Positions 54,900-64,000 of a DNA stretch of 64,000 nt are shown one piece after another (within the stretch, counting starts at the first letter, position 1; the number at the start of each line of letters is the position of its first letter). Source of the stretch: Cristatella mucedo (Eukaryota; Bryozoa; Phylactolaemata; Cristatellidae). The notes beneath the pieces are model-generated. The model had not been told where the DNA came from and searched no databases. It saw only the letters and a list, made by a program, of their open reading frames with translations. The position numbers were made by a program, and so were the translations under genes. The DNA is taken from positions 13,257,001-13,321,000 of the forward strand of contig WPIO01000003.1 of assembly GCA_009760855.2 (NCBI GenBank), in the 5' to 3' direction.

Positions 54900-55634
54900 C
54901 TTCAAAAGAGCAAGCACTGAGTAGCACTTTATGTGGATGCCGTTATGCACGGAGCTATGTACGTCTCTGTGCTGCATGGTTGTACAGGAATGTTATATGT
55001 GGACGTCACGCCCTTCACCGGCAGGCCACCAAACGCCGTACGTGTGAGCTCTTAAGCCGAGGTCAGGGGCGTCGGACAACCATATGCTCGTTAACTGCAT
55101 GACATTTTGAAGCTATAGCGAGGAAATGTTGGTTCTATTCCCCCGACTCTCCAAGAAGTATAAAATATAATTTTGGTGCTTTTTAAAGTCGATGTATATG
55201 CCAAAAAACTTGACTAAAACTATTGTGGTTATTTTCACTGAAAGCTCGCCACATAATCTCCAAAAATAGCCCATTTTTCGGACCTATGTAGGTGATCATG
55301 GTTAATATATATGATCCGGTCAGTCATACGCTTTATCGACATGTTTTACTAGCTCTGGTTTTACTCCACAAAGTATGCTGTGCCTCCCTTATTTTTTATA
55401 TGTCTGAGAAGGTATACTAGTCTCGAGTTGGCTGTGAAGATAAGTTCTCTATTTTTGCATGTGAGACAGCTGCTTCTGCTATCTCAGGCGATTCTTAAAT
55501 TATACCATCTTCAATGGTGCAGCGGATACCACTAAATCTTAATTGTGAAGGCTGCTAGTTTTTAACCAGTAGATAACGCCAGTACACCTCTAAGTGTTAA
55601 AATGTTCACAGCAGATGCCACGGACTGCTTAAGA

Positions 55635-55772
55635 CAGTAATTAATTATAAATTCATTTGCATAGCGCCTTAAAAGAATTTAACCTGTATCGAGGCGCTTT
55701 ACATATGCCGCCGAGCTTGAGCCCACAGCCTTGGTTGTAAAGTCGAGACCCTTAACTCGGGGCCAAACAAGG
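55635..55772 (-). mobile_element. SINE-A, minus strand
   Basis: ATTCATTTGCATAGCGCCTT, GAGCTTGAGCCCACAGCCTT and CTCGGGGCCAAACAAGG in reversed family order. Confidence 0.82.
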
Positions 55773-56487
55773 ATGGCAATCATTGATCCTACGCAGAATA
55801 GGGCAACTTTGACACGAGACAAAGAGATGGAGGCAGAATGAGATAGAAAAAAGAGCAAAACTACTTTTTCTGCAAGGACAATACTTGTAATGCACTTATA
55901 TTCTGATTTAGAATATGGAATGCTCACGGTAACGAATACATAAAGTTATACACGTGAGGGAGCTACAGCTGGAAGGACGCAAGACTCAAGCACACGTCAT
56001 GTGAGGATACCAGCCACTAGTCTGACTCGCACTCAGCTTCATCTCATTTGCACTGTTCATAGAATCTTTCTGTCGAGATATGTATAGGCGTTCGCAAGTC
56101 AAATAGCTCCTAATAATAGCAGTGCTAAAGTGTTCTGACGTTCGGTAAAGGGCAGCCAGAGTTGCTGAGCAACTACGAATAGCTCATAAGTGAGTACTTT
56201 GATAAGTAAGCATTAGATTAGTACTGTGACGTGATAGTAGCATCACGCCTCTCGAACGTCTGAGCTAAGTGATATGCAATTTCCTAAAGGCAGTAGAACT
56301 AGGTATGCATGCGAAGCGACGAAGGAAATGTGCAGTGTAGATTTGAACTAAGTAGGTAAAAATTTTTAGTCTGCGATTCTGCCTAAATATTCGCATTAAA
56401 TATTTTCGTGAAACTAGTCTTAAAAAAGACGCTTCAGCAATCTATGACTGTCCACACTGCCAACTCAACTGAGCCGTTTAGGTTAAG

Positions 56488-56650
56488 CTTGATCCAGTAA
56501 TTAAGGTGCTCGATCTGACCAAGGTCTACGTGCATGCATTTTATGACCAAGGTCGTGGGCTCAGAGCACCGTTACATATTTGAAGTGCCTGAGTAGAGAT
56601 TTCAGTTCTCTTAGGGCGCTATACAAATGAATTACATTTATATTTATAAG
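56488..56650 (+). mobile_element. SINE-A, plus strand, with extra middle segment
   Basis: GATCCAGTAATTAAGGTGCT head, an inserted TACGTGCATGCATTTTATGA, GGTCGTGGGCTCAGAGCACC, and AGTGCCTGAGTAGAGATTTC tail with GGGCGCTATACAAATGAATT. Confidence 0.82.
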
Positions 56651-57161
56651 ATCACCGCGTCAAAGAAAACAAAGTGTATCCCAGACCTGGTGAGTCCCTC
56701 CCTACACCAATGCCTATAAAATAAATGCCAACTAATACCATACGTGCAAATATATTTTTACTTCAGAATGTTGCCGTATTTCAGTCCTACACTCGGACCG
56801 TAGTTTCCTATCAATTGAACACGAGATGTAACAATAGCACGGGAAGGCTGGGACGACCTATGCAGCAAGCATCAAAACTGACCCCTTCTGTCTGTGAACA
56901 CAAAATGAAGAGGCAGAAAAAAAACTAGCCGAAGGCATCCAGGAAACCATTTGAAAAAAAGTCCTGCAAAGTTAGCCTAAATGATGACCATAAAAATTCA
57001 GTTTAAAAACAGCCAAAAAGAAGGTTACATAGCAATTCTTGTCGCAGTAGCTTTGAGAGTAAAGCCAAGGGAAGGTGCCGACAAAAGTTCGGGCAGATAT
57101 ATTGAAACAGTAACTTTTATACACACACTAGATGGAGCAGTTAGAAGAACCACTAGTATAA

Positions 57162-57167
57162 TTTATT
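57162..57167 (-). terminator. Candidate polyadenylation signal of the SLC37A4-like gene
   Basis: AATAAA on the minus strand, about 415 bases beyond the stop codon at 57580. It is the best canonical hexamer I found on the correct side; the motif is short, so chance occurrence is possible. Confidence 0.35.
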
Positions 57168-57579
57168 GAGCCATTATAAGCTGGTGACGATGCTGTTAAC
57201 CAGCAACCATAACATTTTGACAAAGTTTAAGTTGCATACCTCAGTCGTCGAAGATTACTGTGCTGGAAGATCGCCGGAGAAAAAAGGATAAAACCATCTA
57301 ATGTAAATATACATGAGCTCGCAATGCCAACAAGGAAATATCAACTACCAGATGCCAACAATAGGCAACAAACAGTTCACGTTGGCGTTGCGTCTGTCAC
57401 AGCGCCAGTTTGCAGAACCAGCTGCTGCTTGCATGAAAATCCTATTTATCCATTAAACGTCTACCAACAATAAGGCACTTAGTAAGTGGTTAACAGCAGA
57501 GAATACTAATGTGGAGATGGTGGTGCAGCATCCAGCCAACATTGGCACCAGCTCCGAGTGTGAATCAAAATGAAGACAT

Positions 57580-57767
57580 TCACTCGGCCTTAGCAGTCTT
57601 CTCATTTGTCACGACTTCTTGAGGCACCAGCACAGCCGGTAGATCTTTTGCAACTAGCATAGTCAAGAAAACGGCAAGGCAAGCAACTTCCAAAAGAACG
57701 AATGCACCAAACCAACTGAAGTATCTTGCAACCAGTGAGATTGGGACACCCGAGAGAACACCACCAA
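57580..57767 (-). CDS. SLC37A4: SLC37A4-like glucose-6-phosphate transporter, terminal exon
   Basis: After the acceptor TTTTTATATTGCAG the exon encodes GGVLSGVPISLVARYFSWFG, then a last hydrophobic helix (AFVLLEVACLAVFLTMLV) and a charged tail ending TAKAE and TGA. This matches the C-terminal region of SLC37A4, the ER glucose-6-phosphate/phosphate antiporter of the major facilitator superfamily, including a lysine-rich end compatible with ER retention. The two bases that open the exon join the G left by the exon at 59503 to make Val. Symbol by similarity only. Confidence 0.88.
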
Positions 57768-58661
57768 CTGCAATATAAAAAAAAAGGGGGGGGGAGGCAT
57801 GGTATAATCAATTGCATCGAAAGAGCATTGCAGAACAGCAATCAACGAGAAATTCACCGTGCTAATGAAATCGCATTGATACTACTAACATTCTTAGGCT
57901 TACGATCCCCTACTTTTCTCCATCAGCAATACCCTTTCTCATTATTTTCCTTCGAAAGCTTTCAGGCTCGTTTTTCTTCGTTGGCCTTTTTGTTTTTCTG
58001 AATCTGAAATGTAGTATTATCTTCTGCTATCCATCCAATCTTTCTTTTACTCAGTGGCCTACCTTGTCTTGTGTGCTCGTTTACTTTACACAGGGGTAAA
58101 GCCTGAATCCAAGAACTTTAGAAAAATCCACAAAATAATCAAATGGAAAAACTCAAATCTAAAGAATTGTCAGCAAGAACAATGAAAACAAACGATTACA
58201 CAATGCCAACAATTACTTCGTATGAACTCGATACTTCAAAACTTCTCACACGGGTATCACCTCATAACATCTTAACCTCAAAGCTTATAACTGCACACAC
58301 CAATATAACACTAACACGGTGAAACTAAAGGTATGAATAGAGCAAAAGTAATGCACGTTCAATCTGTTGTTATGCACACTCTCAATGCCGTCGTCATTGG
58401 TTGCAGTTCCAATGTCATATATTGCCACACTGTGGCCACAAGCACAAACTCATGACAACCTGAACAGGGGATACAATGTGTGCAATCAGGACCGTGCATG
58501 AATGGCACTAACATGACAACCTCGTGGGTTCTAGATGTGCTTTATAGGTCTGTCTTCGCTTGTAAGGGCTAAAGCTTGGCCGCCGATCTCAACCGAACAG
58601 GCGAAAGAAATACTGCAAAAAATTTGAAGTGTCGATCGACCCCCTGACTACAGGGCTAATA

Positions 58662-58687
58662 TTGTGTGTGTGTGTGTGTGTGTTTGC

Positions 58688-58732
<45 letters not shown>
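58662..58732. repeat. (GT)n microsatellite
   Basis: About 70 bases of GT repeat interrupted by TTTGCGTA, in the intron between the last two exons of the SLC37A4-like gene. Cys-Val and Thr-His ORFs over it are artefacts. Confidence 0.96.
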
Positions 58733-58735
<3 letters not shown>

Positions 58736-59231
58736 ACGTGCATTCGTGCATGCGCACATGTGAATGTACCCGACACATATTGAGCAATTTAGCTAGCTCC
58801 AAAGTCAATAGAAGGTCTGCTCGATTGTGGCCCAGACAGCAACCAGGTGGTCTCTGAAAATACTGAACATTCAAGCCTTTTGGCATCATCACATGCCATG
58901 TTGACTTTAAAGCCCCTGCTAGACTAACCGAGTGCATCCACAAATAGACCGACATGTTCTCAGCACGCTGACTGCCGTACCAATCGCTGGTTAACAGCCT
59001 TTCCCCTGCATGCATTCCCCACACTTAGTCCGTGTGGGCCACGACTCGGGCTAAAGCTGAGAGCAGTCTGGACTAAAATGGCAGAGGACAAAAGGCGGAG
59101 TGCAAGGGCTCAATTTCTGCAGCCCACAAGATAATTCCTTCCCTTCATTTACTGCCTTGCTTAACAACGGACCACACACTTCGGCTAGTCAGCAGGGTGC
59201 TTTCAACAAGTTCGGCTTTTCAACTGCAGCA

Positions 59232-59363
59232 GCCTGCACAGGGCACTGCCAAGACGATATACACTTCATGACCCATGCTCCCGGCCGATGAGTTTTCAAG
59301 AGCAGCATGCACACGGCACTGCCAAGTCGATCAACTCCCCGTGATCCATGCTCACGGCCGATG
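59232..59363. repeat. Tandem duplication, two copies of about 75 bp
   Basis: TGCACAGGGCACTGCCAAGA ... CCCATGCTCCCGGCCGATGA is repeated as TGCACACGGCACTGCCAAGT ... TCCATGCTCACGGCCGATGG. Confidence 0.85.
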
Positions 59364-59502
59364 GACGACTAGTTTGCAGCCAGTGTCTCAAGATTAACAC
59401 CTAGCCCCTAATAATGTGTGTACGTCATGCGACAAGGCCAAATCACCGGGTAGCGATCGAGCTGATAATGACATCACAGTGGAGGCACCAAATAAAGCTC
59501 AC

Positions 59503-59641
59503 CATTGGCAGAAAACGAGACCACTGCATGGGCAGACCCAGCCAGGTGCTCGGGTGCCACCTCCATTGTGATGACACCAAATAAACTGATAGCACCATAT
59601 ATCGCGAAACCGACAAGAAAGCCAAGGACGACGATCCAGTA
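59503..59641 (-). CDS. SLC37A4: SLC37A4-like transporter, penultimate exon
   Basis: The 139-bp exon has acceptor TGTTTCTTTTGTAG and donor AATG|GTGAGC. It encodes YWIVVLGFLVGFAIYGAISL followed by FGVITMEVAPEHLAGSAHAV and VSFSAN. The Y-G-x-I-x-L-F-G-V-I-x-x-E-x-A-P motif is strongly reminiscent of SLC37A4 (transmembrane helices 10-11 region). The leftover G continues into the terminal exon in frame. A plus-strand ORF over the same bases is a shadow. Confidence 0.9.
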
Positions 59642-59989
59642 CTACAAAAGAAACACCGGCAGCCTCTCAATGCAGCTGTTTTGCTGCCCCCTCGCACCCA
59701 CTGACATACACATACAGTCCATCCTTCGTTTGAAGAGGGAGTGGCGGTAGTGCTACCGGTCAAAGCTAACGGCGGCAGAGTGCAAACGGCTACTTTTTTG
59801 CACGATCCAGGCGGAAATCATTATCTATGTTAAGGCTAATTGTCGAGAAAATATGAGAAAATGTGTCCAAGAATGGAATATTTGTTTAGGATACCTTTCA
59901 ACAGACAAAAGTGTTAGAAATGGTATAGGAAGTTTTGCCCATTTCTATTTAAAAGACAAATATGAAAATGTAACATGTCTAACGGAAGT

Positions 59990-61257
59990 AATAATATTAC
60001 ATTTGATATAGCGCCCACAGAAAACTCAAATCTCTTTCTAGGTAATTTACATTTGCAGTAAAAGAAGCACGATCGAATGGTTAGTGGTAAGCTCGACAAA
60101 CAACCAGAATAACATGGTAAGGGGTGACATACACAGGGTAAGCATGCAAGTTTGGTTAGTGGCAGCATGCACAGTGTCGGCACGCATAAGCATACAAAGG
60201 ACGAATCACAATGCTATGACAAATAGATGCATGTTTAGTTTCTTTTTATTCGTGCATGAGTGAGTTCCGGGCTTTGGGAGCATTCGAACTAAAGGCACAG
60301 TCTCCAAAGGACTTGATGTTTGTAAGAGATATGGGTAAACAGTTAGATTCTGAAAAGCAGGTGGTACGATGCTTAGCCTGATGGGAGAGCTGATCTGATA
60401 GGTAGGCTGGAGCCAAAGAATGAAGGGACCTAAAAGTGAGTGACAAAACCTTGAAGTCGATGAAGTCCTTGATGTCGATCGAGTGCTGCTTGACTGGAAG
60501 CCAGTGAAGGTCAGCGAGAAGTGGTGAGATGTGGCAACTGCAACACTCACGACAGACAAGGCTAGCTGCAGGACCAGCTGTAAGCGCCTGAGTGCACAGG
60601 CAGGTAAACCAGCAAGCAGTGAGTTACAGAAGTCAAGACAGAATGTCACAAATGCATGGACCAACTTAGATGTGGTATCCATATCTAAAAAAGCCCGAAT
60701 TTTAGCAACCATAGGTAGCTGAAAGTAGGCAGACTTGTCTGTGGAGCTGATGTGGTCGTCTAATGAAAGGTCACTTTGGAACATGATACTTAGCCTTTCC
60801 AATTTTTGAATCGCGCTTAGTTTGTCCGTAACAAGTAAGTTGGTTTTTATTATCATTCAATTTAAGAAAGTTTGCAGCCATCAATGTGCAGATGTCATCA
60901 ATACATGCAGCAAGGGAGTTGAAAGAATTTGTCGAGATGGAATGCTGGGAGGGATCAAAGCAAAGATACAGTTGAGTGTCATCTGCATAAAAGTGAAAGC
61001 CTAGATTGTGCTTGGCAATCACATCAGCAAGAGGGAGAGTATAAACCATGAAAAGAATGGGACCATGCACAGATCCCAGAGGCACTCCATATCTCTTCGG
61101 AAGCTCTTCGGATGATCTTTGTCCATTCACATCAATATTCTGGAGTCTCCCACTGAGATAGGACCTGCCGTGCTAGTGATGCCCAGGCGAGATGAGAGAT
61201 GCTCAAGAAGGACTTGGTGATCAATAGTATCACAAGCTGCCGAAAGATTGAGCAAAA
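59990..61257 (-). mobile_element. L2, longest minus-strand copy
   Basis: From the tail at 59990 (TTGATATAGCGCCCACAGAA) through 3' UTR and ORF to the RT core near 61130, where the minus strand gives YGVPLGSVHGPILFMVYTLP and HFYADDTQLYLCFDPSQH with an intact Y-A-D-D. Frameshifts separate the two open segments. It lies in an intron of the SLC37A4-like gene if the 61405 exon is real. Confidence 0.92.
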
Positions 61258-61404
61258 TAAGCAGAGATGCTTACCCAAGTCTACATTCCTAAGTAGGTCG
61301 TTTTACACCCGTAGCAAGGCTAACTCTGTGGAGTAATTAGCTCTAAACCAGACTGGGACTTACTAGCAAAGTAAACCATACACAACTACAAATAAAAAAT
61401 TTAC

Positions 61405-61515
61405 CAATCCCAGCATCATATGCGACTTGTGTCCCAACTTGTTGAACCTTGGTACATCGAGGTACTTGTTTGCAGCTTGTTGAGGTGCATGCATACGACT
61501 TTTAATCAGTTCCAT
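61405..61515 (-). CDS. Possible upstream exon of the SLC37A4-like gene (tentative)
   Basis: An open stretch ending TTG|GTAAAT encodes RMHAPQQAANKYLDVPRFNK and then LGHKSHMMLGL, which could be the cytoplasmic loop and start of a helix preceding the 59641 exon in an SLC37-type protein. Phase 0 is compatible with it. The 5' boundary is unresolved: either an acceptor near 61498 or, less likely, an ATG at 61515 with a stop just upstream. It may belong to another gene. Confidence 0.4.
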
Positions 61516-61519
61516 TTAC

Positions 61520-62715
61520 AGAATAGCTTTGAGCCTTGAAATCCAGAACTCTGCCAACACTTCACGGATCAGATCAATGTGAAATTTTGAATACAAGATC
61601 GCGTCTGCTTTTACATCACTGCAGTAGTTTCTTGCTTATTTCGGTTGGGTAAGTAATGCTATACTTGAGCATCGCATCCATAAATAAACTATACAGACTC
61701 GGACGGAAGGATTACCAGCACCGAAGCCAACATAGCAACAACAACGGGGTACATCTTCGTGACTAGGAACTTACCACAAAAAATAGACTCGAAACTATGC
61801 CAAAAATCCAATCCTAAATATCCAAGGATTCTGAGTTTTCTAGAAACCGATTTCCAATAACATTAAATGCTAACGACCGATCAAGGAAACCAGAAGCAGC
61901 AGCATCTCTGTCTGCATAACACCATCGAAACGAGGACAGACGCAGATGTAGCATAGTGAGTGCTTAACATTTTTGCAAGCCAAAAAAGCTTGTCAAAAAT
62001 TAAGCACGTGCCACAACGTGGCAGGTTACGGTTGTCACGAGCACGACAGTTGGATCTTGACCCCTAAAGGGACACCTTGCAAGACAGCGTACGTCTAACC
62101 TGTAAAGATAAACTCTGCTTGTCACGGCTAGCCAACACGTTTCTGCCGGTTATTTTTGATTGAGTATTTACTAATGGGCACATTAGAAGATGCAGATCAT
62201 ACTAAAAATCTACCGACTACCAACGATATATAAAATAAAAAAGCTGATGCTACCAGAGTCGGGCAGGTAAAACCAATATATCTGATCCTAGTTGGCTGTG
62301 GCTATGCATTCACGGTGACTTCTGAAAGACGTGAAAAAGGTGGCATGGCATGGTAGTTTTCCCTTTTAATTCGCCTTCAAATCTGAGCTACGCTTCTAAG
62401 AAACAGGCAACTGTGCAGCAGGTGATAGTACCACGAAGAATTACTGCAAAAGAACCGGTAGAGTTGAAAGCATATGGCCTTGATCACCAGTGTCCCTGTA
62501 AATTTGCTCACACTGTGGCCAACTCAGTAGCCTTCGACCTAATGAAATCATATGACCATTGAGCCACTGACTAATGTACCTGTGATCTGCCACTTCCCTA
62601 TCCATAACGAGGATGTGATAATTCCCTGAGATCCCAAGGCCTGTCTCTTACTATCCAGACCACTGCAATCTAGATCTCCTGAGATACAACGATTTGCTGC
62701 TGCCCTGCATAAGTT
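61520..62715. other. Stretch without recognised features
   Basis: Upstream exons of the SLC37A4-like gene should lie here or beyond the window, but none could be confirmed. A 70-codon plus ORF (62350-62562) has no recognisable identity. Confidence 0.4.
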
Positions 62716-62719
62716 GCAT

Positions 62720-62832
62720 ATTAATAGTAATAATAATAACACATTTGATAAAGCGCCCTCAGATAACTCAACCTCCTTCTAGGCACTTTACATTTGCTGC
62801 AAAGGAAACACGATCGAATGGTCAGTGCATAA
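62720..62832 (-). mobile_element. L2 3' tail, minus strand
   Basis: AATAATAATAACACATTTG tail, AAAGCGCCCTCAGATAACTC hairpin arm and AAACACGATCGAATGGTCAG of the 3' UTR, then an abrupt switch to a plus-strand L2. Confidence 0.85.
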
Positions 62833-62834
62833 TA

Positions 62835-64000
62835 ATTATTTCCTTGCCTCAGGTCTCGTCACTGCATCTTTTAAAAAGGCTCTTGTCAGGCCACTCATTA
62901 AGAAGGCAACCTTCAAGAAGTAAAACTTGAGCAACCTCTACCCGGTCTTCCAACTGCCATTCCTATCAAAGACACTGAAATGAGTAGCGAAAGACCAGCT
63001 AAACTCTCATGTCAAAACATCAAACCTACCAAGTAAGTTGCAGTCAGGTTTTAGAAAAAATTTCTTCATGGAGTCAGTATTGCTTCGGGTGTATGACGAC
63101 CTCCTCAGATATGCAGACTTAGGTAAAGTCTCTCTCATGTTTTGCTTGATCTTTCGGCAACGTTTGATACTGTTGATCCCCAAGTCTTTATCAAGCGCCT
63201 CACTGGCAATGCACTGCAATGGTTTGGGTCCTGTCTCAGTGGAAGACATGACAGACATGATGTCAACAGGGTGAATAGACATCCGAAGAGCTTCTAAAGT
63301 ATGGAAGTAGCCCAGAGACCTGTACTTGATCCACTTCTTTTAACAATATATACTCTCCCTCTTACCGATGCAATCGCCAAGCACAATCTAGGCTTTCACT
63401 TCTATGTCCATCATAAACAGCTGTACCTGTGCTTTGCTTGCTCCCTGCCTCCTGGCACGTCAACGACCAAACTTTCTTCCTGAATGTACTGCTGACATTC
63501 GGACGTCGATGGCAACAACCTGTCTAGAATTGAGTGACTATAAAACGAACTTGCTAGTTAAGGGCAAGCGTAGTGTTACTCGGAAATCAGAAACCCAGCC
63601 CTCAAATTGGCCCGGCCAGCGTACCTCCTGTTTAAACTGTATGAAATCACAGTGCCCTGTTCCAAAGTTAGCTTTTACTAGACAGCCACATCAGCTCCGC
63701 AGTCAAGTCGTCATTCTTTGAGCTACGTTACATGGCAAACATGCAGGCCTGCTAAGATAGATATACTACATCCATGCATTTGTAACATCCCTTCTCGACT
63801 TCTGTAACTTGCTACTTGCAGGACTTAAGACTTTCGGCCTTTGTAATAAGGCATTCACAATCGGCACAAAACTGTGCAGCCAGGCTTGTCTGTAGTGACC
63901 GTTGCAGTTGCCGCATTCCACCACTACTCACCAACCTGCACTGGCTCCCCATCAACCAACGCATCAGCTTCAAGGTTGTGTCAGGCGCTTCATTGTCAAT
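62835..64000 (+). mobile_element. L2 ORF, plus strand, running off the right edge
   Basis: Begins with the RT N-terminal part (GGTCTCGTCACTGCATCTTT, AAAAAGGCTCTTGTCAGGCC), then motif A region, LDPLLLTIYTLPLTDAIAK, HFYVHHKQLYLCF (catalytic Y-A-D-D altered to Y-V-H-H) and the thumb, broken by many frameshifts. Inactive. Confidence 0.88.

Noticed and set aside
1-64000. CRISPR arrays, operons, toxin-antitoxin or phage systems
   Set aside because: No regularly spaced direct repeats with unique spacers and no prokaryotic gene organisation; the window is clearly eukaryotic.

Overview
The window is animal nuclear DNA: AT-rich, intron-rich and packed with retrotransposon debris. There is no prokaryotic signature (no operons, Shine-Dalgarno sites or long ORFs). 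Two host genes can be read, both on the minus strand. The species cannot be named from the sequence; an invertebrate with large TE-loaded introns is most likely, and a flatworm or other lophotrochozoan is only a guess.

Gene 1 (about 50.7 kb down to 1.6 kb, running off the left edge) is a four-domain voltage-gated cation channel of the sodium-channel (Nav) type. I reconstructed 18 exons by splice sites, reading phase and alignment to the Nav fold: DI S1 (50517-50668), DI S2-S3 (44812-44979), DI S4 (43910-44019), DI S5 (42151-42369), DI pore (33147-33294), DI S6 (32925-33050), linker plus DII S1 (32424-32801), DII S2-S4 (32056-32229), DII S4-S5 (29812-30011), DII pore (27447-27606), DII S6 (21805-22037), linker (21093-21623), linker plus DIII S1 (15083-15425), DIII S2-S3 (9895-10068), DIII S4 (7175-7297), DIII S5 (5956-6219), DIII pore (4570-4623) and DIII S6 (1634-1774). 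All junctions are phase-compatible, except that one small exon between DI S5 and the DI pore is missing from my model. DIV and most of the N-terminus lie outside the window or were not found. Several exon sizes (174, 174, 123 and 54 bp) match the vertebrate Nav layout as I recall it, yet the selectivity filter is not DEKA: the visible positions read N (DI), E (DII) and D (DIII).

Gene 2 (about 61.5 kb down to 57.58 kb) is the 3' part of an SLC37A4-like glucose-6-phosphate transporter, with a clear terminal exon, a clear penultimate exon and one tentative upstream exon. It lies upstream of gene 1 in the same orientation.

Most of the rest is mobile DNA. The dominant family is an L2/CR1-clade non-LTR retrotransposon whose 3' end carries a GCGCC...GGCGC hairpin and an (ATT)n tail; many 5'-truncated copies lie in both orientations, some nested. 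A second, older LINE family is also present. Two tRNA-derived SINE families (called SINE-A and SINE-B here) are scattered throughout, and SINE-A shares the L2 3' hairpin. There are three DNA-transposon MITEs with target-site duplications: a SPIN-like hAT element at 24791-24982, a Harbinger-like element at 20174-20621 and a weaker hAT-like element at 37759-38015. Microsatellites and minisatellites include a (GT)n/(CG)n/(AT)n compound tract, a C-run array and a long pyrimidine tract.

I found no CRISPR array, rRNA gene, convincing functional tRNA gene or prokaryotic-style system. The most interesting items are the lysine-less Nav-like channel and the SPIN-like element, a family known for horizontal transfer between animals.
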